A program made the translations under genes and the position numbers. Under the pieces are notes generated by a model that saw only the letters and a list, made by a program, of their open reading frames with translations, made no database searches and had not been told where the DNA came from. Positions 1 to 5,758 of a stretch of DNA of 5,758 nucleotides are shown here, in pieces; positions within the stretch are counted from its first letter, which is position 1, and the number at the start of each line of letters is the position of its first letter. The stretch covers positions 1-5,758 of the forward strand of contig CAMFIX010000220.1 in assembly GCA_945952425.1 (NCBI GenBank). Direction: 5' to 3'. Source of the DNA: an uncultured Pseudorhodobacter sp. (GTDB lineage: Bacteria > Pseudomonadota > Alphaproteobacteria > Rhodobacterales > Rhodobacteraceae).

Positions 1-187
1 GTCAGTGTGGCTCGCCACCAATATCTGCAGAGTTTGACATCCGAATCTGCAGCAGAACGATTTCTCGTAGCGGGGCGCTGATCTCTCAGTCTCGGGGTGC
101 GTCGACCACCTTCTGAACACCCTTTAATCCGGCCGCCAAACCCCTCCGCTTAAACACCCATTGAACGGGCGTTAGAGGGCGTATCGG
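1..187. other. Left flank without a confident gene; possible end of a convergent plus-strand gene
   Basis: No complete gene is visible. On the plus strand two frames are open from the left edge: one runs 26 codons to TGA at 79-81 (ending in SESAAERFLVAGR), another runs 37 codons to TGA at 114-116. Either could be the tail of a convergent gene, but both are short and undecidable here. The segment is visibly less GC-rich than the fibre genes. It contains an ATCTGCAG direct repeat (23-30 and 45-52) and the hairpin at 153-173. It may mark the end of the tail module or lie near a prophage boundary. Confidence 0.4.
153..173 (-). terminator. Possible transcription terminator hairpin after the operon
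   Basis: On the minus strand AACGCCC, a 7-nt loop GTTCAAT and GGGTGTT form a 7-bp stem with one G-U pair. It begins 14 nt after the stop codon of the last gene. The following U-run is only three bases if the last two stem bases are included, so it is a weak or factor-assisted candidate. No better hairpin was seen in the left flank. Confidence 0.35.
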
Positions 188-679
188 TCACCCCCGAATC
201 TGCATCGCCGCGCGGAACAGAGCATCGACCTGGTCGTTGTCCCAGCCCAGGCGATAGGCGATCAGGTCGATCACCTCGGACATGCGCGGGATGTTCTCCG
301 CGTGCTCGATGGCCGCACGGCTGATGACGTCGCACTCCGGGTCAGCGGCGTAGGCCTGGATTTGCGGCCAGATCGCCACATCCAGAAGGTTCAGGGCGGC
401 GATCACCCGCCACTTCTCGGTCACCGCATTGCGGCGCCATTTGACCAACGCCTCTTGCGCGTGGATGAAGGCCCAAGCGCGGGCTTCGGCGTCCGCGTCA
501 TCTACCCAGGTCTCCCCCGTCCAGCGCATGCCCTCGGCGCCGCCAGGCGGGGCCGGGATGAGCCCTGGGTGCGGGGGCGGGGTTTCGGGGATTTCCGGAC
601 TGTCTTCTGTCGCGGGCATGTAACCCTGGCAGGACACCGCGAAGTCGCCGTTGGGGGTCATATATTGGATGCTGCTCAT
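188..679 (-). CDS. Small protein downstream of fibre; candidate tail fibre assembly protein
   Basis: A 163-residue protein of unrecognised family. Residues 1-20 (MSSIQYMTPNGDFAVSCQGY) look like a short beta segment. Residues 28-46 are a proline-rich linker (PEIPETPPPHPGLIPAPPGG). Residues 51-59 (MRWTGETWV) resemble the short W-rich element often seen in fibre and fibre-assembly proteins. Residues 62-160 are predominantly helical and amphipathic, rich in A, W and charged residues (ALVKWRRNAVTEKW, VIAALNLLDVAIWPQIQAY, DNDQVDALFRAAMQIRG). No signal peptide or membrane span is visible. The gene begins one base after the stop of the large fibre, with GAAGG 6 nt before its ATG, so it is co-translated with the fibre. 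That position is typical of fibre assembly chaperones, which is the basis of the guess. A minor structural protein is the main alternative. Confidence 0.75.
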   Translation of the reverse strand: MSSIQYMTPNGDFAVSCQGYMPATEDSPEIPETPPPHPGLIPAPPGGAEGMRWTGETWVDDADAEARAWAFIHAQEALVKWRRNAVTEKWRVIAALNLLDVAIWPQIQAYAADPECDVISRAAIEHAENIPRMSEVIDLIAYRLGWDNDQVDALFRAAMQIRG

Positions 680-680
680 C

Positions 681-3600
681 TCAGACCTTCAGCGTGATCA
701 TGGGAACGTTGCCGCCGGAGACGTCCGATGCGGACCAGACCCAGGGACTTTGGGTCGCAGAGGCATAGGTTGCGCTGCGGGAAATCGAATTCCTTCCGCT
801 GCCGCTCAAAGACGTGCCGCCAGGAATAGAGGGGGTGACCGAGCGATCCCAGGCCGTGAACGCAATCGAGCCGGAGGTTGAGGCTCTGATCCCGAGCCAG
901 TGGCGACCGGCTTTCAGCGCGACGGACAGCCCGTTCACGACCTTGGCCCCTGGTGTCGTCACGTTCATATCCGCAGAGGTGTAGATCAAGTTGCGCGGCA
1001 GTCCGGTCACCGGGTCCGAGTCGTAAATCGTCACCTTGGCGACCGAAGAGGCCGGGCCCGCCGTCGCCACGTTGATGGAAATTTCCGTGACGGTCACATC
1101 CGCGGGAACATTCATCGGCCCCTGGACATGGCCGGTGTTATAGATCGTATAGTCCGGGCCGAGGACGAAACCACCTGTGCAGTTGTACAGCAGCTCGCCG
1201 CTCACCGGGAGGAGTTGCATGGCGCCGGAGCGGCCAAGCAGCGGAAAGGTGATACCACCTTCCCGAAACCTAAATCGACCATCAGGCCCCAACCAATGGT
1301 CGCCGTTCACGGGGCTCGCTGGGTCGGAGCCCAAAGCAATCAGCCCGATTTCCGAGCTGAAGCTCTTCTTTCCGGCGATGGTCTGCGCCCCGGTCGTCGT
1401 CACCGCATCGGTCAGACCCGCAGCCCCAACCGTCGTCGGCCTGCCCGTCAGGTCGGACCATGCGCCCGAGAACGCCACGGCCGAGAGATCCCCGAGCCAT
1501 TTGCCGATCTTGCCGAACGCCCCCACGACGCTGTCCCCTGCCGCCAGAGCGGTGCGCGAGGCGGCAGCTGCGTAGCTGGTCAGCAGCGTGGATCGAACCC
1601 GGCCTTCGGTGAAATACTGGTTGGTCGAACCCTCGGCTACGCCGTCGGTCGACCCGGGCGAGGGGCTGATCTCTACATAAGTGCTGCCCGACCAGCGCCA
1701 GGTCTTGTTGGTGTCCAGCGTGACATAGATCTTGCCCGTCTCGCCGGTGGTCGGAAAGCCCGAAAGCGTCGCGCCCTCGATGACGTCATCGACGAAAGAG
1801 GGCAGCTGAGATGCCGGGACTTTGCCCGTGCCGTCCAACCCGGCATAACCATTCGCTGCACCCTTGGCGCTCGTGTCCTGTTTGCCCGCCAGCATGTCGG
1901 CAGTCAGGCGCTTGACGGTCGCGCTGCCGGTCACATCCGGCGAGCCCGTCAGGCTCGAGCTGATGTCGCCCAGGATCGCTGTGGCGCCCGCAACCGCGTT
2001 GACCAGGGCGTTGCCCGTTGCGCCAGCATAGGGCGCCGCGACGCCGCCCATCCAGACCAGGTCGACATTGGGCGACATGATGTTGACCGCCGGCATGGGC
2101 GTCGGCACCCCGCCGATCAGCGGCGTGGCCACGCCCAGAACCTGGGTGTCTGACCCCAGATCGAGCCGCAGCCGCCCGGTCGGCGCCACGTCGGCCGAGA
2201 AGGGGAAGGCCCGCCAGGCGCTGACCTGAATCGGCGCGCGCATGGCATCTTCGCCCGACTGATCATCATCCCCAGCCGCGGCAGCGCCAGGCACCGCCTC
2301 CAGCACCGAACCCCCGCGCAAGGTGATCGAGCCCTGCGGCCGCAGGATCGAGATGGAGTTATAGCTGGCCATCAGATGGGCGCGGTCGATCACCAGGTCG
2401 ATCCCGGGCGCATTGACCTTCAGCGCGCGTTTGCGCTGCGGGTTGCGGCGGTCGTTGTCCCGGAGTGTGACGCGGCCGATCGAGCCGATGTGCTGGCCGG
2501 TGATGTTGATGCCGTTCTGTGTGCCCGCCGGTAGGCCCGGCGAGCCAATGTCCTCGACCAGCACATTGTCGAGCGCACGATACCCCGGCGCGATGTTGTC
2601 GATGTCCATCTGCATCGCCGCATAGCGCCCGAAGCCCAAGATCGACTGGAACGTGATACCGTCGAGAACGCCGGTATAGGTGCTGTTTTGGCCTGCCGGG
2701 TTCGAGCTCGCCCCGATGACGCAGAGCTTGGCGTTGGTCTCTCCATAGCAGCCCTGGAATAGCACATCAGACGCGCCAGCGTTCGGTGTCACCGCCGCCG
2801 GATCGGTGTTGGCGACGACGCCGAAACAGTCGTCGGCAGGGAAGGAGACACAGTTCAAGACGCGAATTTTGGAGCCGAAAACGACCTTGAAACTCATCGA
2901 GCCGGTGCCGGTGCCAGCCGCGACCGAGTGCCTGCAGCCCGACACCTCGATATCGGTGCCGCGGATCAGCATCCCGTGGCCCGCGCCGCCGCCGTTGTTC
3001 TGGGTCCGCAGGATGAGGTTGCGCAACCGCGCCCGCGTCAGGTTGAAACTGAGACAGGTTCCGATCGCGGAGAAGTCCTCGGCCAGCAGATCGAGGATCA
3101 GCCCGTCGATCAGGACGTCGCTGACCGGCTGCGTCAGATCGTCCTGGGCGATCAGGGGCTGAGCAATCGAGGTGGCGGCGAAGGCCCGCAGCAGCCGCGT
3201 ATTGCCCTTCCAGCGGAACCCGTTGACGAGTTTGAGCCCCTCATGCAGGACCAGACGCGCGGCCGTATCGTCGACGATCAGCCCGCCCTCACTGAACAGG
3301 CCCGCCAGGTCGGCGTTGATGGAGCTGGTCAGGTCGTAAAAGCCAGCACCCGAGCCACTGCCGAGCATCGAGCGCAGCGGCACGCCCTCCGACCTGCGCG
3401 CCTGCATCGAGGCGACGAGGGCGGCCGAGCTCGGCTTGGTCGGGGGCACCGTCCAGGCGCTGTCGATGCCATCTGCGCCACCGCCACCGCCGCCGCCGGT
3501 GCCGACGCCAAGGGCGGTGCGCGCCGCCGCGCTGTCCGCCGCCGTCAGGACGGCCAGGCCGACCGGGGAGGCATCGCTGATGTCGGCGGCGGGATGCCGA

Positions 3601-3695
3601 TGGCTGGCGCTGATCAGCGAGGTCTGCAGCGTGACGCCGCCGACCTCGATCGACAGCTCGTACGCGATTTGGATGATCGAGAGATCGGTGGTCAT
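681..3695 (-). CDS. Large mosaic tail fibre/tailspike with beta-helix region
   Basis: Predicted receptor-binding protein of 1004 residues. Residues 1-64 form an adaptor with SHRHPAADIS and AADSAAARTALGVG motifs, followed by a seven-glycine hinge (67-73). Residues about 135-465 read as a right-handed beta-helix: repeated short V/I/L strands such as VLIDGLILDLL, ARLRNLILRTQNN, SKIRVLNCVSF, DVLFQGCYGE and LDNVLVEDIG. Residues 605-700 carry a classical fibre shaft (GLDGTGKVPASQLPSFVDDV, TGKIYVTLDTNKTWRWSGST, STNQYFTEGRV). Residues 744-780 carry WSDLTGRPTT and TTTGAQTIAGKKSFSS. Residues about 836-1004 look like a C-terminal beta-sandwich (VTIYDSDPVTGLPRNLIYTS, LKAGRHWLGIRAST). The ATG at 3695 overlaps the upstream stop as ATGA, with only a weak GGAT site 5 nt away, so coupling is likely. 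A start at 3785 would add 30 arginine-rich residues that simply read through the 98-residue gene. Enzyme activity is possible but unproven. Confidence 0.87.
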   Translation of the reverse strand: MTTDLSIIQIAYELSIEVGGVTLQTSLISASHRHPAADISDASPVGLAVLTAADSAAARTALGVGTGGGGGGGADGIDSAWTVPPTKPSSAALVASMQARRSEGVPLRSMLGSGSGAGFYDLTSSINADLAGLFSEGGLIVDDTAARLVLHEGLKLVNGFRWKGNTRLLRAFAATSIAQPLIAQDDLTQPVSDVLIDGLILDLLAEDFSAIGTCLSFNLTRARLRNLILRTQNNGGGAGHGMLIRGTDIEVSGCRHSVAAGTGTGSMSFKVVFGSKIRVLNCVSFPADDCFGVVANTDPAAVTPNAGASDVLFQGCYGETNAKLCVIGASSNPAGQNSTYTGVLDGITFQSILGFGRYAAMQMDIDNIAPGYRALDNVLVEDIGSPGLPAGTQNGINITGQHIGSIGRVTLRDNDRRNPQRKRALKVNAPGIDLVIDRAHLMASYNSISILRPQGSITLRGGSVLEAVPGAAAAGDDDQSGEDAMRAPIQVSAWRAFPFSADVAPTGRLRLDLGSDTQVLGVATPLIGGVPTPMPAVNIMSPNVDLVWMGGVAAPYAGATGNALVNAVAGATAILGDISSSLTGSPDVTGSATVKRLTADMLAGKQDTSAKGAANGYAGLDGTGKVPASQLPSFVDDVIEGATLSGFPTTGETGKIYVTLDTNKTWRWSGSTYVEISPSPGSTDGVAEGSTNQYFTEGRVRSTLLTSYAAAASRTALAAGDSVVGAFGKIGKWLGDLSAVAFSGAWSDLTGRPTTVGAAGLTDAVTTTGAQTIAGKKSFSSEIGLIALGSDPASPVNGDHWLGPDGRFRFREGGITFPLLGRSGAMQLLPVSGELLYNCTGGFVLGPDYTIYNTGHVQGPMNVPADVTVTEISINVATAGPASSVAKVTIYDSDPVTGLPRNLIYTSADMNVTTPGAKVVNGLSVALKAGRHWLGIRASTSGSIAFTAWDRSVTPSIPGGTSLSGSGRNSISRSATYASATQSPWVWSASDVSGGNVPMITLKV
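686..690 (-). promoter_or_regulatory. Ribosome binding site GAAGG for the 163-residue gene
   Basis: GAAGG sits within the last codons of the large fibre gene, 6 nt before the ATG at 679. It supports that start and independent re-initiation after the fibre stop codon. Confidence 0.55.
2301..3293 (-). other. Right-handed beta-helix-like region of the large fibre (residues ~135-465)
   Basis: Strands of four to seven hydrophobic residues recur roughly every 20 to 30 residues, separated by turns rich in G, N and D. This is the pattern of pectate-lyase-type beta-helices found in phage tailspikes. The region includes GHG (239-241), DDC (288-290) and NTD (296-298), and six cysteines between residues 214 and 325. 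Edges are approximate and fold assignment is by eye. Confidence 0.55.
3477..3497 (-). repeat. Seven-glycine triplet tract (GGC/GGT) in the large fibre gene
   Basis: Seven consecutive GGC or GGT codons encode residues 67-73, between the N-terminal adaptor and the rest of the fibre. This is a flexible hinge. Because the unit is a triplet, gain or loss of units would change hinge length without a frameshift. Confidence 0.8.
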
Positions 3696-3988
3696 TGCAG
3701 ATCCAACCAGATGACGGGAAATGCGTCCGACAGTCCGCCCAGACGCAGGCGGATTTGTACAAGCGCGCCTGTCCCGCGCGGCCATTGGTCCGACCAGGGG
3801 CAGGTCAGCAGCATCTGCCCGCCGGTCGGATCGGTGATGGAAAAGTCGAGCGACCCAGCCAGCGCCGCGGGCATGACCTCGACCACTTGCGCGACCTTGC
3901 CCGTCAGATCGACGGCCACGCCGTCCTTGCGCAGCGTCATGACCGCATGCAGATCGGACCCGCGATTGATCTGGATATTGGCGCCCAT
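3692..3988 (-). CDS. Small phage tail protein, possibly BppU-like adaptor domain
   Basis: A 98-residue protein with no signal peptide or membrane segment. The sequence alternates short hydrophobic strands with turns: NIQINRGSDLHAVMTLRKDG (residues 4-23), VAVDLTGKVAQVVEV (24-38), LDFSITDPTGGQMLLT (47-62) and LVQIRLRLGG (76-85), ending in PVIWLDLQ. The order 'strand, R-G-x-D, strand, KDG-x-x-x-DLTG' recalls the N-terminal immunoglobulin-like domain of BppU-type baseplate or fibre-adaptor proteins. That family link is my recollection of a pattern, not a search result. The gene sits between two large fibre genes and overlaps the next start by 4 bp. It may therefore be an adaptor, a capping subunit or a small fibre-attachment protein. 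It has a perfect ribosome binding site, which suggests high expression. The start at 3988 is well supported by that site. Confidence 0.78.
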   Translation of the reverse strand: MGANIQINRGSDLHAVMTLRKDGVAVDLTGKVAQVVEVMPAALAGSLDFSITDPTGGQMLLTCPWSDQWPRGTGALVQIRLRLGGLSDAFPVIWLDLQ

Positions 3989-3993
3989 TCAGG

Positions 3994-4000
3994 CCTCCTC
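3994..4000 (-). promoter_or_regulatory. Strong Shine-Dalgarno GAGGAGG for the 98-residue gene
   Basis: GAGGAGG lies 5 nt before the ATG at 3988, inside the 22-nt gap after the upstream stop codon. It is the strongest ribosome binding site in the window. The other junctions have shorter sites or rely on stop/start overlap. Confidence 0.75.
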
Positions 4001-4010
4001 AAACGGGGGT

Positions 4011-5729
4011 TTAAAAGGCGCCGGAGCGCTGGTTGAGCCAGTCCTCGACCGCCTTGATGTCGGCAGCGGAGAGGGCGGCGGCATAGGCGATGAGGCCGTA
4101 GATGCGGCCCGCGAGCGGGAAGGCCCCGGTGCCGCGGCAGCCGACATAGAGGGTCTGCGAAGAGTAGTTCCCGGTCCCCTGCGACGTCGCATCCGTCGAG
4201 GTCTGTGCCCCGTTGCGCCGCACCTGCAACAGCGGCGCCGAGATCGAGGCGATGGCCGAGAGGAGCGTCACCGCATTGACCCCAAGGCCCGCCGGAGTCG
4301 CGCTGACCACCGCCGTGCCGTTGCTCTGAATATTCCAGGTGTCGCCCGTGCCTTGCCCTGCCATCCGCCAGCAGCCCGGGTTGCTGGAGAATGACGTGCT
4401 CATCTCGGCGATGTTCATCCCGACCGAGGTGCTGGAGCGCGAGACGGCCGCGAACAGCGTCACGCTGGCGGTGCCCGACAGATCGACCGCCGCGGCACTC
4501 AGCATGTCATCGGTGCCATCGAACTGCAGATAGCCGTGACCATCGGCGTCGATCTGCCAGAGCGGCCGCTTTGTCGAGGTGGCCTGCACCAGGTGGTAAC
4601 CGTTGCCGGACTTGTCGTTGATCCGACCGACCGGATCGCCCGGTTGCGTCACCGGCACCGTGGCGGCCGTGTCCTGCCAGAGGGTCGAGACGTCGGAGGG
4701 GTCGTACCAGACCTTCAGGGCGCCCGGGCTGGCAGGGGTGGCCGCGCCGACCGTGCCCCAGCGGCCGATTGCGGTCAGCTGACCCGCGAGGATCACCGAC
4801 TTCGCGACGGGCGATTGCGCGCGGACGGCCACGGCCGAGGCGCTCGGCGCGGCGGTGCTGATCTCGACATCGACATCGTTCGCGCCGCCCATGACCACCG
4901 GAGGCGCGGCAAAGGCGACCGGAAACGTCCAGGTCGTGGAGGCGCTGGAATAGGCCGAGCCATTGGCCGTCGCGCAGCGCCCCAGAAGGAAGGCGTCACG
5001 GGTGCAGATCATCCAGCCGTTGGCGAACTTGATGTATCGGCCGTTCTTGTTGACGCCCTCTTCCAGGATCGCGCCGGTGGCGACCCCGGCCGAATCCATC
5101 GCGACAGCGCCGTTGATGCCGCCGAGCAGCACGGCGTTCTGCAGCCCGAGCGTGGTCTTCACGGCCGCCGCGTCGGCATCGTCCAGGATCGAGCGCGCGA
5201 AGGCGGTCACGGTCATCAGCGCCGAGGCCGATGCGCTGGTGAAATACACCGCCTTGTCGGCCGCGGGGGTCAGGGCGCCGACATTGCCCACATCCGCGAC
5301 CATCCACATCGACACCCAGGCGGTGCCGGTGCAGGTCAAAAGGACGCTTCGGCCGGGCGTCACAGCAATGGTCGCCGCGCCATCCACCTGTTCGGACCCG
5401 GCCGGGTCGATGGTGATCGTGCCGGACCCGGAATTGCGCAGCACGACGTTGAAGCCAGCACCGGCCCCGGCGACGGTCGGAAGCGCCAGCGTCCAGGTGC
5501 CGGTCGCGTCGATGACGCTGCCGCGATCGGCCACCACGACGGCATAGGCGGCGGATTTGGCCACCCAGCGGCTCCCCATGGTTCCGAGCGTGCCAAGGGC
5601 GGTGGCGATGGTCCCGTCGCTGCCGGTCAGCCCGGCCAAAAAGCCGATCAGCTGGGTCAGGGCGGCTTTGAAGGCGCCCTCTGTGACCGTCGAGGCGGTG
5701 AAGGCAGAGGCGTCAGGCAGCGTCGTCAT
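4011..5729 (-). CDS. Phage tail fibre protein with C-terminal LamG/concanavalin-like domain
   Basis: Structural protein of 572 residues, probably a trimeric fibre that binds the host surface. Residues 1-35 (MTTLPDASAFTASTVTEGAF onward) are an N-terminal segment typical of phage fibres. Residues 55-145 form a beta-rich module common in tail proteins (ADRGSVIDATGTWTLALP, then VLRNSGSGTITIDPAGSEQV). Residues 180-196 (DDADAAAVKTTLGLQ) match the recurring shaft repeat ending in TLGL. Residues 225-318 (NKNGRYIKFANGWMICTR, then TTWTFPVAFAAPPVV) resemble gp53-like fibre tips. Residues 336-566 resemble a LamG/concanavalin A-like jelly roll: WYDPSDVSTLWQD, INDKSGNGYHLVQ, YLQFDGTDDML, and a closing GRIYGLIAYAAALS helix segment. 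The ATG at 5729 is chosen because GGAG lies 6 nt upstream; a GTG at 5741 would add four residues. Domain names come from motif recall and were not searched. It might bind saccharide, but no catalytic residue is evident. Confidence 0.85.
   Translation of the reverse strand: MTTLPDASAFTASTVTEGAFKAALTQLIGFLAGLTGSDGTIATALGTLGTMGSRWVAKSAAYAVVVADRGSVIDATGTWTLALPTVAGAGAGFNVVLRNSGSGTITIDPAGSEQVDGAATIAVTPGRSVLLTCTGTAWVSMWMVADVGNVGALTPAADKAVYFTSASASALMTVTAFARSILDDADAAAVKTTLGLQNAVLLGGINGAVAMDSAGVATGAILEEGVNKNGRYIKFANGWMICTRDAFLLGRCATANGSAYSSASTTWTFPVAFAAPPVVMGGANDVDVEISTAAPSASAVAVRAQSPVAKSVILAGQLTAIGRWGTVGAATPASPGALKVWYDPSDVSTLWQDTAATVPVTQPGDPVGRINDKSGNGYHLVQATSTKRPLWQIDADGHGYLQFDGTDDMLSAAAVDLSGTASVTLFAAVSRSSTSVGMNIAEMSTSFSSNPGCWRMAGQGTGDTWNIQSNGTAVVSATPAGLGVNAVTLLSAIASISAPLLQVRRNGAQTSTDATSQGTGNYSSQTLYVGCRGTGAFPLAGRIYGLIAYAAALSAADIKAVEDWLNQRSGAF
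4032..4724 (-). other. LamG/concanavalin-like domain of the 572-residue fibre (residues 336-566)
   Basis: The motif series WYDPSDVSTLWQD, then INDKSGNGYHLVQ, then YLQFDGTDDML, then LLQVRRNGAQ, then GRIYGLIAYAAALS is the usual skeleton of jelly-roll lectin-like modules in bacterial and phage surface proteins. It follows the gp53-like tip, so the protein carries two candidate receptor-binding modules in series. Confidence 0.65.
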
Positions 5730-5758
5730 CAGTTGCTCCACATCAGCGCGGAATCGGT
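5729..5758 (-). CDS. 3' end of an upstream tail-region gene (partial)
   Basis: Reading leftward from the right edge, one frame gives the nine residues TDSALMWSN followed by a TGA at 5731-5729. This TGA shares its last base with the ATG of the next gene (TGATG), the usual one-base overlap of coupled phage tail genes. That overlap is the main evidence that this frame is the coding one. The piece is too short to identify; by position it should be another tail or baseplate gene. An alternative is that the frame of the next gene runs on upstream, since that frame is also open to the window edge, in which case this fragment is not coding. Confidence 0.5.
   Translation of the reverse strand, partial: TDSALMWSN
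5736..5739 (-). promoter_or_regulatory. Ribosome binding site deciding the start of the 572-residue fibre gene
   Basis: On the minus strand GGAG is followed by CAACTG and then ATG, a 6-nt spacing that is near ideal. It favours the ATG at 5729 over the GTG at 5741, because that GTG overlaps the GGAG itself. Confidence 0.6.

Noticed and set aside
95..122. GGTG/CACC hairpin around the GTCGAC palindrome as a terminator
   Set aside because: The stem is only four to five base pairs and no T-run follows on either strand; the hairpin at 153-173 is better placed and longer.
900..2153. A 417-codon plus-strand open frame
   Set aside because: It lies antisense to the large fibre gene, is arginine- and histidine-rich without a recognisable domain, and has no convincing start context.
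3696..3785. Upstream ATG giving a 1034-residue version of the large fibre
   Set aside because: The extra 30 residues are arginine-rich and come from reading the 98-residue gene in another frame. The ATGA overlap at 3692-3695 is the usual phage arrangement.
2928..4394. A 488-codon plus-strand open frame
   Set aside because: It runs antisense to two well-supported minus-strand genes. Its product is low-complexity, rich in R, A, G, D and Q, with no motif. Such shadows are expected in GC-rich coding DNA.
4963..5547. A 194-codon plus-strand open frame
   Set aside because: It is fully antisense to the 572-residue fibre gene, whose motifs are clear; no independent support.
681..5729. Gene transfer agent structural cluster
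   Set aside because: The host guess made this worth considering, but none of the genes resembles the typical GTA tail proteins I know, and the large modular fibres fit a tailed phage or prophage better.
1..5758. CRISPR array, tRNA, rRNA or insertion sequence
   Set aside because: No regularly spaced repeats, no cloverleaf-like segment, and no transposase or terminal inverted repeats were seen in the window.

Overview
The window looks like the distal end of a tail-fibre (host-recognition) gene cluster of a tailed phage or prophage. All confidently called genes lie on the minus strand and read from right to left. The DNA is GC-rich with strong third-position G/C bias. Together with the alanine- and glycine-rich fibre style, this suggests an alphaproteobacterial host, perhaps of the Rhodobacteraceae; this is an inference from composition and protein style, not a database match.

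In order of transcription: (1) the last codons of an upstream gene enter at the right edge. (2) A 572-residue tail-fibre-type protein (5729-4011) combines a short phage N-terminal segment, a beta-rich shaft module, an xTLGL shaft repeat, a gp53-like fibre tip and a C-terminal LamG/concanavalin-like module. (3) A 98-residue protein (3988-3692) has a small beta-domain look that recalls BppU-type N-terminal adaptors. (4) A 1004-residue mosaic fibre or tailspike (3695-681) has an N-terminal adaptor with an HxH motif, a seven-glycine hinge, a right-handed beta-helix-like region, a second classical fibre shaft and a C-terminal beta-sandwich-like module. (5) A 163-residue protein (679-188), with a proline-rich linker and a helical C-terminal half, sits where tail-fibre assembly chaperones usually lie.

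The genes are tightly packed. The junctions are a TGATG overlap, a 22-nt gap with a perfect GAGGAGG ribosome binding site, an ATGA overlap and a 1-nt gap. This points to one co-transcribed, translationally coupled operon. No promoter is visible inside it. A modest hairpin lies 14 nt beyond the last stop codon and could end the transcript.

The leftmost 187 bases hold no confident gene. They may contain the end of a convergent plus-strand gene, and they include an 11-bp repeat of the 3' end of the last operon gene. The most interesting points are the double-fibre architecture of the 1004-residue protein, a DDC acidic motif with a cysteine cluster in its beta-helix (possible saccharide-active tailspike), and the pairing of two different receptor-binding proteins. 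I see no clear evidence of a wholly new system.
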